From contig DCUB01000020.1 in NCBI GenBank assembly GCA_002329365.1, positions 1-32,636 on the forward strand: a DNA stretch of 32,636 bases. Reading direction: 5' to 3'. The stretch is from Ruminococcaceae bacterium UBA1425 (GTDB taxonomy: Bacteria; Bacillota; Clostridia; Oscillospirales; Acutalibacteraceae). This document shows positions 23,147 to 31,617 of this stretch, piece by piece. Position 1 is the stretch's first letter, and each line of letters begins with the position of its first letter. The notes beneath the pieces were generated by a model. The model did no database searches. It was not told the DNA's origin and saw only the letters and a program-made list of their open reading frames with translations. The translations under genes were made by a program, and so were the position numbers.

Positions 23147-24567
23147 AAAACAATCTGTTGAGAAAATCCGTTTCCGTTCTGCTGTGCGTTGCGCTGCTGC
23201 TCGGCTGTGGAGGGCTTGTAGGCTATGCAGCCGACGTTTCGTGGGAGCAATACTGGGATGATTACGTCAGCGACGGCTCCGCTCTCTACATGTCGCCCGG
23301 CAGCAGCGAAACCTCGCGCGGCTTTTCATGGTTTTCCCCCGCGGACAGCGGCAAATGCTTTGTGGAAATAAGCCCGAATTCCGACATGATGGATTCTTTG
23401 ATATTTTACGGCAAATCCGTTATTACGCCGCAAAAGGACAAGCGCAACAGGGTTACCGTTACGGGTTTATCGTTAAACGCCGAGTATTACTACCGCTACG
23501 GTAACGGCGACGTACGTTCAGAAACCTACAGCTTTTCCACTCTCCCGTCCAACGACTTTTCGGCTTTCTACACAACCGACATACATATCGCCGAGTCATC
23601 TTCCGACGAGTTCTCCATCCGCGACCGTTCATATAATCTTGACAGGACATTAAGCGCGGCTTTCGAGAAGAACGATGACATATCTCTCATACTGTCCGGC
23701 GGCGACCAGGCTTCCAACGGGCTCAGGAGCGAATATGTAGGTCTTGTCGCTTCGCCGTATTTCACAAAAATACCGTTTGCCACCACAATCGGAAACCACG
23801 ACCGCAAGGCTCCGACCTACAGATATTTCAAAAACGTACCGAATGAGAATGACAAGTACATCACATCCTCGTATATCGGCTCAGACTACTGGTTTGTTAA
23901 GGGCGATGTGCTGTTCTTCATGCTCGACACAAACAACACGAGCGCTGAGGATCACCGCAATTTAATCAAGAGAGCTGTTGCCCTGAATCCCGACGTCAAG
24001 TGGCGTGTAGCTGTTTTCCACCACGACCTTTACGGCGGCAGAATCGAAAGCAGAGAAAGCGACAACAGGCTTATGAGAAAAATCCTCACTCCAATTTTCG
24101 ACGAGTTTAAACTTGACCTTGTGCTTATGGGTCACAGCCATTATTACACCATATCAAACGTAATTTTCGACGACAAGACAGTGCTTGAGACCGCGGAGCT
24201 TGACGAGGTTACAAATCCCGAAGGCACAGTCTATATGGTGTCCGGGTCAATCAACAACCCGCGTGCCGATAATGACGGCGTAGTTCCCCCGCTGGGAGAA
24301 AATGCCGGCAAGTCATATCTTACCATGGAGAAGATTTACAACATAATCGACTTTACGGAAAACTCGATTTCGATTCACTCCTACACCGTAGAAAGTGGCG
24401 AGGAGTTTGAGAGCTTTACTATAACAAAAACAACGAAAAACGGCGGACACCCCGATTCAAAGCCCGGTTTTATGGATGTTGTTTTGCGCTATATAAGCGT
24501 TATCGCCGGCTTTTTCAACAACATCGGCAGGACGCTTGATTATCTCCAGACATATATATTTGGATAA
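23143..24567 (+). CDS. Exported metallophosphoesterase with purple-acid-phosphatase-like N-terminal domain
   Basis: 474 residues. An N-terminal export signal (KSVSVLLCVALLLGCGGLVGYAAD) may be cleaved after GYA or, less likely, at the lipobox-like LLGC (C22). Residues about 45-135 look like the fibronectin-type domain of purple acid phosphatases. The calcineurin-like core has its metal ligands: D146/H148 (TTDIHIA), D188 (SGGDQAS), N218/H219 (GNHD), H293-H294 (FHHD) and GHSH (330-333). A C-terminal stretch from 443 (FMDVVLRYISVIAGFFNNIGRTL) is hydrophobic or amphipathic and could hold the protein to the membrane. The substrate is unknown; a phosphate ester outside the cell is expected. ATG 23143 lies behind AGGTGG and overlaps the rmlB stop, implying coupling. 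Confidence 0.82.
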   Translation: MKNNLLRKSVSVLLCVALLLGCGGLVGYAADVSWEQYWDDYVSDGSALYMSPGSSETSRGFSWFSPADSGKCFVEISPNSDMMDSLIFYGKSVITPQKDKRNRVTVTGLSLNAEYYYRYGNGDVRSETYSFSTLPSNDFSAFYTTDIHIAESSSDEFSIRDRSYNLDRTLSAAFEKNDDISLILSGGDQASNGLRSEYVGLVASPYFTKIPFATTIGNHDRKAPTYRYFKNVPNENDKYITSSYIGSDYWFVKGDVLFFMLDTNNTSAEDHRNLIKRAVALNPDVKWRVAVFHHDLYGGRIESRESDNRLMRKILTPIFDEFKLDLVLMGHSHYYTISNVIFDDKTVLETAELDEVTNPEGTVYMVSGSINNPRADNDGVVPPLGENAGKSYLTMEKIYNIIDFTENSISIHSYTVESGEEFESFTITKTTKNGGHPDSKPGFMDVVLRYISVIAGFFNNIGRTLDYLQTYIFG

Positions 24568-24593
24568 ATTCGACTTCTGAGCGGAGGAAAGCT

Positions 24594-25664
24594 ATGAATA
24601 AACTAAAGGTTGCAATTATCGGCACGGGCGGTATCAGCGAATGTCATATGAGGGGCTATCAGCTAAATCCCGACGTCGAGCTTTACGCCCTGTGCGATAT
24701 CAACAAGGAGCGCGTTGAGGAAAAGGCGCGTAAATTCAACGTGCCGCTTGAACGAACCTTCACCGACAAATGCGAGATGCTCGAACGCCTGCCCGAAATC
24801 GACATGGTTAGCGTCACAACATGGAACAGCGCTCACGCCGGATGTACTATTGCCGCTCTGGAGGCGGGCAAGCATGTTCTGTGCGAAAAGCCCATGGCAA
24901 TGAACGCTACGGAGGCGCAGGCTATGAAGGCAGCCGCCGACAAGGCGGGCAAGCTTTTGATGATAGGCTTTGTGCGCCGCCACGGTAACGACTGCAAGCT
25001 TTTGAAGGAATACATAGACAGCGGCTTCTTCGGCGACATTTACTACTCAAAGGCAACATATTTAAGAAGAAACGGAAATCCCGGAGGATGGTTCGGCGAC
25101 AAATCGCGATCCGGCGGCGGTCCTTTAATAGACCTCGGCGTTCATGTCATTGACCTTGTCCGCTATCTCACGGGCAACCGCATGCCCGTTTCCGTATACG
25201 GCGCAACCTTCCAGAAGCTTTTTGACAGACCAAACATCAAGACGGTAAAGGGTTATACCGCCGCGTCCGTTTCCGAAAAGGATATTTGCGACGTTGAGGA
25301 TTTGGCAACGGCGCTTATAAGGTACGACGACGGTTCCGTAGTCAGTGTTGAGGCAAGCTTCAGCCTGAACGGTCACGGCAAGGGAGATATTGAGCTTTTC
25401 GGCACAAAGGCCGGCGCGAAGCTTGACCCGAAGGTGCATATTTACACTGAGCTGAACGACCACCTTGTCGACGTCGATTTTGCCGAAAGCACCGAATTAA
25501 GCTTTGACGGGCTGTTCGAGCAGGAGATAAATCACTACGTCGACTGCGTCAAAAACGGCACTCAGTGCATAGCCCCCTCGCAGGACGGAGTTGTGCTGAT
25601 GAAGATACTCGACGCCATTTACGAGTCGGCAAGAACGGGGCATGAGGTTTTAATAGAAGGGTAA
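24594..25664 (+). CDS. Gfo/Idh/MocA-family oxidoreductase
   Basis: 356 residues. Rossmann NAD(P) site at the N-terminus (VAIIGTGGISECH), the family hallmark CEKPMA near residue 99, and the C-terminal alpha/beta domain with GGGPLIDLGVHVIDLVRYLTG. These enzymes oxidise or reduce sugars and cyclitols (inositol, glucose, UDP-sugars). The substrate cannot be read from the sequence. ATG 24594 follows GGAGGAAAGCT. It is 26 bp after the phosphoesterase gene and ends before a strong terminator, so it closes this transcript. Confidence 0.88.
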   Translation: MNKLKVAIIGTGGISECHMRGYQLNPDVELYALCDINKERVEEKARKFNVPLERTFTDKCEMLERLPEIDMVSVTTWNSAHAGCTIAALEAGKHVLCEKPMAMNATEAQAMKAAADKAGKLLMIGFVRRHGNDCKLLKEYIDSGFFGDIYYSKATYLRRNGNPGGWFGDKSRSGGGPLIDLGVHVIDLVRYLTGNRMPVSVYGATFQKLFDRPNIKTVKGYTAASVSEKDICDVEDLATALIRYDDGSVVSVEASFSLNGHGKGDIELFGTKAGAKLDPKVHIYTELNDHLVDVDFAESTELSFDGLFEQEINHYVDCVKNGTQCIAPSQDGVVLMKILDAIYESARTGHEVLIEG

Positions 25665-25687
25665 AATTCAGCATAAATATTTAAAGT

Positions 25688-25727
25688 AAATCCCTCCCCG
25701 CGCAATAGTGTGCAGGGAGGGATTTTT
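25688..25727 (+). terminator. Strong intrinsic terminator of the cysK-rmlB run
   Basis: AAATCCCTCCC (25688-25698) pairs with GGGAGGGATTT (25715-25725), with further weak pairing in the loop, and is followed by a T run. Confidence 0.92.
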
Positions 25728-25802
25728 GTATAAATACTGTTTTTTTGTAGCGGTCGGCGTCCTCGACAATCTATTTTGTCCCGTTCGGTATCGCGTTAAT
25801 CT

Positions 25803-25935
25803 GCGGAACGGTCAAGACCGTTCCCTACGCAAAAAAATATATTCTGTATTGTATCTTATAAGCTTTTATGCGGTGTCCAATATCGCTGTTGATAAGCTGT
25901 TTACTAATTCAAAAGAGGCTGTATCTAAAATAAGT
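25803..25935 (+). repeat. Dispersed palindromic repeat element, copy B
   Basis: Hairpin GGAACGGTC-AA-GACCGTTCC at 25805-25824, then CCTACGCAAAAAA, AT-rich DNA, CGCT-TTGATAAGC (weakened second hairpin) and CAAAAGAGGCTGTATCTAAAA. It is collinear with copy A at 5165-5300. Apart from the terminator, the 25665-25983 gap holds only this element and a small hairpin. Confidence 0.75.
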
Positions 25936-25945
25936 CAACATAAGT

Positions 25946-25978
25946 AAACGCCGCAATTATAATGCTGCGCGGTTTTCG
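25946..25978. terminator. Possible terminator at the convergent oxidoreductase/spoIIE ends
   Basis: AAACGCCGCA (25946-25955) pairs, with two mismatches, with TGCGCGGTTT (25965-25974), followed by T and C on the plus strand. It lies 6 bp past the spoIIE stop, so it may also act for spoIIE. Confidence 0.4.
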
Positions 25979-25983
25979 GCCTC

Positions 25984-28011
25984 TCATTCGAGTATCGCGC
26001 ACAGAACCGTCAAATCGTCGTTTATTACCCCTTCCCTTTTTTCCTGCGCAAACCTCGCTATATTCTCCGCCAGCTCCCGCGCGCTTTCGCCCTCGTAACC
26101 GCGCAGCATGTTGAGTATCCATTCGTCGCTGCCGCTTAAAGCGCCGTCAGACACCATCACTATTATGTCGCCGGACGCCAAATCGGAGCGCGCCTTTTCA
26201 AAGCCTATGCTGCTCAAAATGCCCGCGGGAAGCGCCGCGAGTTCAAGTACCGCCGCCTTTTTGCCCTTTCTGACGAACGTCGCCGCCGCACCGGCCTTCA
26301 TAAACTCCACCCTGCCGCTGTACAAGTCGATGCACGCGACGTCTAAGGTTGAAAGCGATTCGTCCGTGCCCTTTGACAGCAACGCCGTGTTGACGAGCCG
26401 CAGAGCGCAGTCAAAGCTAAGTCCCGAGCGCACGAGCGACGAAAAAAGCTCCGCCGCCATCGACGCGTCAACCGCCGCCGCTCCGCCAGTTCCCATTCCG
26501 TCGCTCAGCACCATTATCTGGCGTCCGTGGCCGTCGCTGAAGATTTCAAAAAAGTCGCCGCAGAATTCGTTGCCGTCGCAGGCCCGCTGAACCGTTCCTA
26601 CGCGAACCCTCAGCTCCGCCTCCTGCGAAAAGTTGATTACGCAGCCGTTGCCGCTTCGGAATACGGACGGTATGCAAAGCTCGCAGCCGCACGCCCTTCC
26701 CGCCTCAACGGCAAGGCGCGTTTTGTTTATGCCTTCGTCGAACCTGTCTGTCAGCGCCGTAACCATCAGCCTGCCCTTTCCGCCCTCGGTGCAGCTTATG
26801 CCCGTGACGCGTATGCCGAACGAGCGCAGAACGCCCGCTATTCTTTTTGCCTTAGAGTGGGAAAACGCGCCCGCGCGTCCGAGCTCTCTTGCCGTGTCGG
26901 TCAGAATATCGGATATAAACGTGAACAGCTTAGCCTGTTCGCTTTCGCCGCCCGTAATTTTTTCTATGTAGCCTGCTATTTCCGTCACCGCGTTTGACGC
27001 CGAAACAAGCCCTAAAACTGCGGAGCCGCTGTCCGCCGCGGATGACTCCGTCTGCATTTCTACAAAGCGTCTTTTTGCCGTTTCAAGATAACGCCTCGGT
27101 ATCAGTATGAATATAATAGCGGCCAGTGCCGATTCCACCATTACCGCCACTCCCCCGCCCGTGCCGGAAATAACGGCAAAGAACGCAGTCACCGCCGTGA
27201 AGGCTATGGCGCACGATGTCTGTCCTATGCGTGAAAACAGCCCGCTGCAAAGCCCGGCTATCGCAAAGCAGCCCGAGACACCGGGCGCGGCGCCGGCAAG
27301 ACCGAGCGATACGCCCGCGCAGATTCCCGCGATTGCTCCGCCCGTTTCCGCAAGGATATACGACGCCGATATGGCAAGCAGAGCTGCAAGCACGCCCGCG
27401 GGAATGAACAGCCCGATTGAAACGGTCGACAGGGCGGTGAGCATAATGCAGCCGCAGATTGAAAAGCACGTCATTTCCGCGGTGCTGAAATGCACGGTGC
27501 TTTTCAGAAGCGGCAGGGTGTACCGGCAGCGTGTGAAAAAGTATGACGCGCTGCCCGACAGAGCCGCTTCGCAAAGGTATATTACCGACCTGTCAAGCGT
27601 AAAGCCGGACGCCGCCTGAACGGTAATTCCCGTAACAGCGCAGCAAAGCGCCGAGGAAGCAAACGCCACGGCCGTATTCTCTCGGCCTTTTACAATAGCG
27701 TCAGCCGCGCGGTTAATGGCCGCGGCGGCGACTATGGCTGCAGCGCTTATCAGCTCCGCCGGCACTGGCAGTCCGCAGGTCATACAGCCCGCGACTCCCC
27801 CCGCGGCGGCGGTCAGCAGGTATTTGCCCGGTACGGCGGCTGCGAAAGCAACGGCGAAAGACGGCAGACAGTCAAACAGGGTTGTTCTGCCGAGGAAAAA
27901 TCCCACGGCGAGACAGACAGCCTGCCTCATGACGAACACCGCGCCGTACGGTATTCCGTTTTCAGCGTATTTTCCGAAACCAGCTTTTATTCGTCCCTGT
28001 GCGCGCTCCAA
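25984..28011 (-). CDS. spoIIE: Stage II sporulation protein E (PP2C phosphatase)
   Basis: 675 residues (B. subtilis has 827). Residues about 20-310 form a ten-helix membrane region; a linker (310-470) leads to a PP2C-type phosphatase domain (about 470-675) with the metal Asp residues D504 (SDGMGTG), D622 (SDGALSG) and D665-D666 (NDDLTV). SpoIIE dephosphorylates SpoIIAA to switch on sigma F in the forespore and also binds FtsZ at the polar septum. The start is TTG 28011, ten bases after AAAGGA. The presence of this gene implies that the organism sporulates. It diverges from rlmB; the shared gap holds GGACAA-type motifs (see findings). Confidence 0.95.
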   Translation of the reverse strand: MERAQGRIKAGFGKYAENGIPYGAVFVMRQAVCLAVGFFLGRTTLFDCLPSFAVAFAAAVPGKYLLTAAAGGVAGCMTCGLPVPAELISAAAIVAAAAINRAADAIVKGRENTAVAFASSALCCAVTGITVQAASGFTLDRSVIYLCEAALSGSASYFFTRCRYTLPLLKSTVHFSTAEMTCFSICGCIMLTALSTVSIGLFIPAGVLAALLAISASYILAETGGAIAGICAGVSLGLAGAAPGVSGCFAIAGLCSGLFSRIGQTSCAIAFTAVTAFFAVISGTGGGVAVMVESALAAIIFILIPRRYLETAKRRFVEMQTESSAADSGSAVLGLVSASNAVTEIAGYIEKITGGESEQAKLFTFISDILTDTARELGRAGAFSHSKAKRIAGVLRSFGIRVTGISCTEGGKGRLMVTALTDRFDEGINKTRLAVEAGRACGCELCIPSVFRSGNGCVINFSQEAELRVRVGTVQRACDGNEFCGDFFEIFSDGHGRQIMVLSDGMGTGGAAAVDASMAAELFSSLVRSGLSFDCALRLVNTALLSKGTDESLSTLDVACIDLYSGRVEFMKAGAAATFVRKGKKAAVLELAALPAGILSSIGFEKARSDLASGDIIVMVSDGALSGSDEWILNMLRGYEGESARELAENIARFAQEKREGVINDDLTVLCAILE

Positions 28012-28032
28012 TATTTATCAGTCCTTTCGGTC

Positions 28033-28176
28033 TTGTCCATAACCGAAAATATTGTACTTCGGACAAAATGAGAATTATGCCACTATGCGCGGGCGAAAAA
28101 TGGTGTGTTTCGCCGTATTGGACGGATTATAAATTTTTTCCGCAGTTTTCATAAATTTATCTGTTATTATGGACAA
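28033..28176. promoter_or_regulatory. Inverted TTGTCCATAA sites in the spoIIE/rlmB gap
   Basis: TTGTCCATAA (28033-28042) and its exact complement TTATGGACAA (28167-28176) face each other across the divergent gap, and TTCGGACAA (28058-28066) lies between. The plus-strand copies match the Spo0A box core (GACAAA) in 8 of 10 positions each, which would suit spoIIE, a Spo0A target in Bacillus. Confidence 0.4.
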
Positions 28177-28181
28177 AAATA

Positions 28182-28190
28182 TGTTATAAT
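28182..28190 (+). promoter_or_regulatory. Extended -10 promoter of rlmB
   Basis: TGTTATAAT is a perfect TGn-TATAAT. The -35 position (TGTTAT, 28162-28167) is poor, as is common with extended -10 promoters. The start codon is about 32 bp downstream of the expected transcript start. Confidence 0.65.
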
Positions 28191-28228
28191 GATTTGAAAT
28201 ATTGTTTTCAGAGGGATTGTAATGCCGC

Positions 28229-28996
28229 ATGGGTGACAGAAACAGCGAAAAAACCGACCTTATCATCGGCAGAAACGCAGTGCTTGAATCTTTAAAAAGC
28301 GGGCGTGCCGTCGACAGCGTGATTGTGGCAAAAGGCGACCGCGGAGGTTCAATAGGCAAAATCATTTCCGAATGCCGCAGTCTCGGCGTCCCCGTCAAGG
28401 AGGCCGATTCGCGGAAGCTCGATTATCTTTGCGGTCATGCCAATCATCAGGGAATAGCGGCATACGCGGCGGCGCACGAATACGCGAGCGTCGACGATAT
28501 GCTCGCGTTGGCGCGCGGACGCGGCGAGCCGCCCTTTATTATCGTTTGCGACGGGCTCGAGGACCCGCATAACCTCGGCGCGATTATCCGCACGGCAGAA
28601 GCCGCCGGCGCACACGGAGTCATTATCCCTAAAAGGAATTCGGCATCCCTCAGCTTCGCGACAGCCAAGACGTCGGCAGGAGCGATTGAATATGTGCCCG
28701 TCGCAAGAGTTTCAAATCTCGCGTCTGCAATCGACGGTCTGAAAGAAAAAGGGCTGTGGATTTACGGAGCCGACGCGGACGGCAAAATGTGGTGCGACAC
28801 CGATATGAGCGGAGCGGCCGCTCTTGTAATCGGCTCCGAGGGCGCGGGACTCGGACGTCTCATAAAAGAAAAATGCGACTTTATTGTATCGCTGCCGATG
28901 AAGGGACAAATCGGCTCTCTCAACGCGTCCGTCGCGGCAGGCATACTGATGTACGAAATATCAAGGCAGAGAAATAAAACGGGAGGTAATGGTTGA
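28229..28996 (+). CDS. rlmB: 23S rRNA (guanosine-2'-O)-methyltransferase, RlmB/TrmH family
   Basis: 255 residues. An N-terminal L30e-like substrate domain (about 9-80) is followed by the SpoU knotted methyltransferase: motif 1 EDPHNLGAIIRTAEAAG (111-127; N115, R121), motif 2 VIGSEGAGL (200-208; E204) and motif 3 PMKGQIGSLNASVAAGI (223-239; S230, N232). The likely target is G2251 of 23S rRNA. ATG 28229 fits the family start; a four-codon frame (ATG CCG CAT GGG TGA, 28222-28236) overlaps it. Its stop overlaps the next start (TGATG), so the two are coupled. Confidence 0.93.
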   Translation: MGDRNSEKTDLIIGRNAVLESLKSGRAVDSVIVAKGDRGGSIGKIISECRSLGVPVKEADSRKLDYLCGHANHQGIAAYAAAHEYASVDDMLALARGRGEPPFIIVCDGLEDPHNLGAIIRTAEAAGAHGVIIPKRNSASLSFATAKTSAGAIEYVPVARVSNLASAIDGLKEKGLWIYGADADGKMWCDTDMSGAAALVIGSEGAGLGRLIKEKCDFIVSLPMKGQIGSLNASVAAGILMYEISRQRNKTGGNG

Positions 28997-31617
28997 TGAG
29001 CAGCGACAGCGGCAGGCAGGATATGTCCGTTGAAGACATCCTTGCAGACATCAAGGAGCGTTCCATAAAATACGAAAACGACGAATCGTCTTCCCCGAAA
29101 AAGGACTGGTCCTTAAGCGACGTCGATATGCTTCTCGGAATTGAGGGGGCGGCGTCCGGATTTTCAGACTACGATTCCGTCGGCGACGAGGAATTGATAT
29201 ACATTCCGGAAACAAAGCAGGAGCCTGACGACAGCCCGGAGGGCGACGAAGCCGAAGCGGAGGATGACGACGATGTTCCCGGCAGGGAAGCACCCGTCGA
29301 AGCCGCTTCCTTCGACGACCCCGAAATGTCAGAGCGCTACTCTGACGACGGCGTGTTTGAGGATTATCTCCGCGAGGTGCGCCGCAAAAAGTCCGCAGGC
29401 GCGGACGACGACGGCGCCGGCGGGCATATAAACCCGTTTTCACAGCAGGCAGACTCCGACCGCAGCGAGCAAAGGCAGAATTTATTTAAGGCGCTCGGCA
29501 GCGAGAGCGAGTCCTTCACCATTGAGCCCGCTCCCGAAATCCGCCTGTCCTCCGACTGGGAGAAGTCAGCCTCTCAGGGCAAAACTGTTGTCGCACCCGA
29601 TTTCGGCTTAGGCAAAAAACCCGATGACAGCACCCCCGACGTCGATACCGAGGAGGTTGACGGCCAGATTACCTTAAACGGCTTTGACTTCGACGAGGAC
29701 GCCCCGGAAAAGGTGGACGAGGAGGAGGTAGAGGAGGCTCTTTCGGAGAAGCGCAAAAAAAAGATCAGGGATTTTACTTTATATAAATTTGCCGAGGCGT
29801 ACGAAACAGACCTTCCGAACCAGTTCGACGACGAAGAAGATGAGGATGACCCGGGCGAGGAGGACGACGAGGAGGACGAAGCCGACGGCAAAAAAGCCCC
29901 CGAGCTTGAATACCGCCATTTCAGCCAGCGCGGCAAGATAGCCCACTATCTAATCGACCAGAAGCGCGGCTCTCTGCTTTCTTCACTTGCCCTCGCGGTA
30001 ATCGAAGCCGCGCTCATAGTTCTTTCCGTTATGTCCGCCAAAGCGGCGGCCGGCAAGGTCGACGTTTACTATGCGGCTTCAGTCTTTCTTCTTGCAGCGG
30101 CGGCGGCTATCGGAATGAGCTCCTTAATAGCCGGATTTAAGGCCGCAATTAAGCTTAGGCCCAACTGCGACACGGCTGCGGCGTTATCGCTTATTTTCGC
30201 GTTCGTTCACTCCGTCGCCGCGTTTGCCGTTCCCGGCTCGGCAGGAATATCAGGCGTTTACTGCGCCGCGGCTGTTTTCACGCTTCTTTTAAACCAGATA
30301 TCACGTTTCTGCGCCAACGAAACAACGGTCAGAAACTTCCGCTTCTGCTCCGAGGATTATGCCGACTCGCTTTACAGCATAAGGGGCTTCGACACAAAAA
30401 GAGAAAACATGGAGATAGGAAAAAACCTTCTGCTCGGTGACCCGGAGCTTCGGTATTCCTGCAGAACAAAATTCCCCTCCGGCTTTATAAAGCACTCAAA
30501 GCAGCTCACCTCAGTCGACAGAATGTGCAAAAGAATTGTGCCGATAGGTCTCGGCGCTTCGCTTATTATCGCGGCGGCGGGGTGGATAAAATCAGGAGCC
30601 GTTCTCGGCGCGCTTACGTCGTTCACGGGGGCGTTGTGCATATCAATGCCCGCCGGTGCCGCCGTTTCGGTCACGCTGCCCATGCTTCTTGCCGCGAAAA
30701 AGCTGAACTCACGCGGGGCTATGATTGCCTCGCCCGAGTCCGCGGCAGCCTGCGGGCGCATAAACGCCATTGCCGCAGACGCCGTGGACCTCTTCGACAA
30801 AGACCTGTGCAACGTGTTCGGCTTCAAGGACTACAAGGCTGTAAGAATAGACGACGTGCTGCTTTACGCCGCGGCTATGGTTATTGCCTCCGACGGCCCG
30901 CTTTCGACTGCCTTTGAAAAAATCGTGGGCAGCCGCAACATACTGCCGCCCGTCAAGTCGCTCCGTTACGAGGACAAGCTCGGCTTAAGCGCGTGGATAC
31001 ACAACCAAAAGGTGCTTCTGGGAAACAGGAATCTTCTTATTAACCACAGCATCGAGGCTCCGCCGAAAACCGACGAGATGAAATACCTTGAAGCAGGCAA
31101 GCGCGTTTTGTATATGGCCGTCGAAAACAGGGTTGCTATAATGTTCGTCGTCGGCTATATGGAAAACAACACAATCCGCCCGTACCTTCAAAGCATTCAG
31201 AACGATGGAATAAACATACTCGTAAACTCCACCGACTGCAACATCACCGAGGAATTCATAAACGAGGGCTTCGACCTTATAAGCGGCGGCGTCAAGCTGA
31301 TGAACCCCGCCTCGGGCGCTATTTACAGAGAAAACAGGGATCGCGAAAAGCCGTCCGCCTCCGCCGCCGTCATGCACGACGGCAGGACGGAATCCTTCCT
31401 TCACTGCGTCGCTGCCGCCGTGTGCATAAACAATATATCGCGCATAGTCGCGCTGGCGCAGATTGCGGGCTCGGCTCTCGGTCTGTTGATGCTGTTCATC
31501 GTATTACTTATTACGGGCGTTTCTGGTATAGGCACGTTCACCGTTATTATATTTGTCGCACTATGGACGCTCCTGTCGACGATAATCGGCATAGTGCAGA
31601 GCAAAAAGAAAATATGA
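28996..31617 (+). CDS. Degenerate (pseudo-) P1B-type ATPase with long acidic N-terminus
   Basis: 873 residues; numbering here counts an in-frame TTG one codon upstream as residue 1. Residues 1-310 are very acidic and low-complexity (D/E runs at 274-298), probably disordered, with short conserved-looking helices (SVEDILADIKERS; DWSLSDVDMLLG). Then four membrane helices (about 327-350, 357-380, 395-413, 420-438), a short loop where the A domain belongs (439-512), two helices (about 513-556), a cytoplasmic region (557-815) and two final helices (about 817-840, 845-868): the P1B-ATPase layout. The segment ALCISMPAG...AKKLNSRGAMIASPESAAACGRINAIAADAVDLFDKD aligns with CPC...DKTGT; the Asp-Lys remains but TGT is DLC. 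SDGPL replaces SEHPL, STD replaces TGD, and neither TGE nor GDGxND is found. KVLLGNRNLL and NTIRPYLQSIQNDGI are recognisable ATPase segments. It should not pump by the normal cycle. Start ATG 28996 lies behind GGGAGG and overlaps the rlmB stop; its own stop overlaps the next start. Confidence 0.72.
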   Translation: MSSDSGRQDMSVEDILADIKERSIKYENDESSSPKKDWSLSDVDMLLGIEGAASGFSDYDSVGDEELIYIPETKQEPDDSPEGDEAEAEDDDDVPGREAPVEAASFDDPEMSERYSDDGVFEDYLREVRRKKSAGADDDGAGGHINPFSQQADSDRSEQRQNLFKALGSESESFTIEPAPEIRLSSDWEKSASQGKTVVAPDFGLGKKPDDSTPDVDTEEVDGQITLNGFDFDEDAPEKVDEEEVEEALSEKRKKKIRDFTLYKFAEAYETDLPNQFDDEEDEDDPGEEDDEEDEADGKKAPELEYRHFSQRGKIAHYLIDQKRGSLLSSLALAVIEAALIVLSVMSAKAAAGKVDVYYAASVFLLAAAAAIGMSSLIAGFKAAIKLRPNCDTAAALSLIFAFVHSVAAFAVPGSAGISGVYCAAAVFTLLLNQISRFCANETTVRNFRFCSEDYADSLYSIRGFDTKRENMEIGKNLLLGDPELRYSCRTKFPSGFIKHSKQLTSVDRMCKRIVPIGLGASLIIAAAGWIKSGAVLGALTSFTGALCISMPAGAAVSVTLPMLLAAKKLNSRGAMIASPESAAACGRINAIAADAVDLFDKDLCNVFGFKDYKAVRIDDVLLYAAAMVIASDGPLSTAFEKIVGSRNILPPVKSLRYEDKLGLSAWIHNQKVLLGNRNLLINHSIEAPPKTDEMKYLEAGKRVLYMAVENRVAIMFVVGYMENNTIRPYLQSIQNDGINILVNSTDCNITEEFINEGFDLISGGVKLMNPASGAIYRENRDREKPSASAAVMHDGRTESFLHCVAAAVCINNISRIVALAQIAGSALGLLMLFIVLLITGVSGIGTFTVIIFVALWTLLSTIIGIVQSKKKI

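Noticed and set aside
26108..27619. Several plus-strand frames over spoIIE
   Set aside because: Ser/Pro/Ala-rich shadows of the spoIIE coding strand.
28996..29060. PopZ-like N-terminal motif (EDILADI against EEILASI)
   Set aside because: Seven residues of weak likeness in an acidic helix; PopZ is alphaproteobacterial and nothing else matches.
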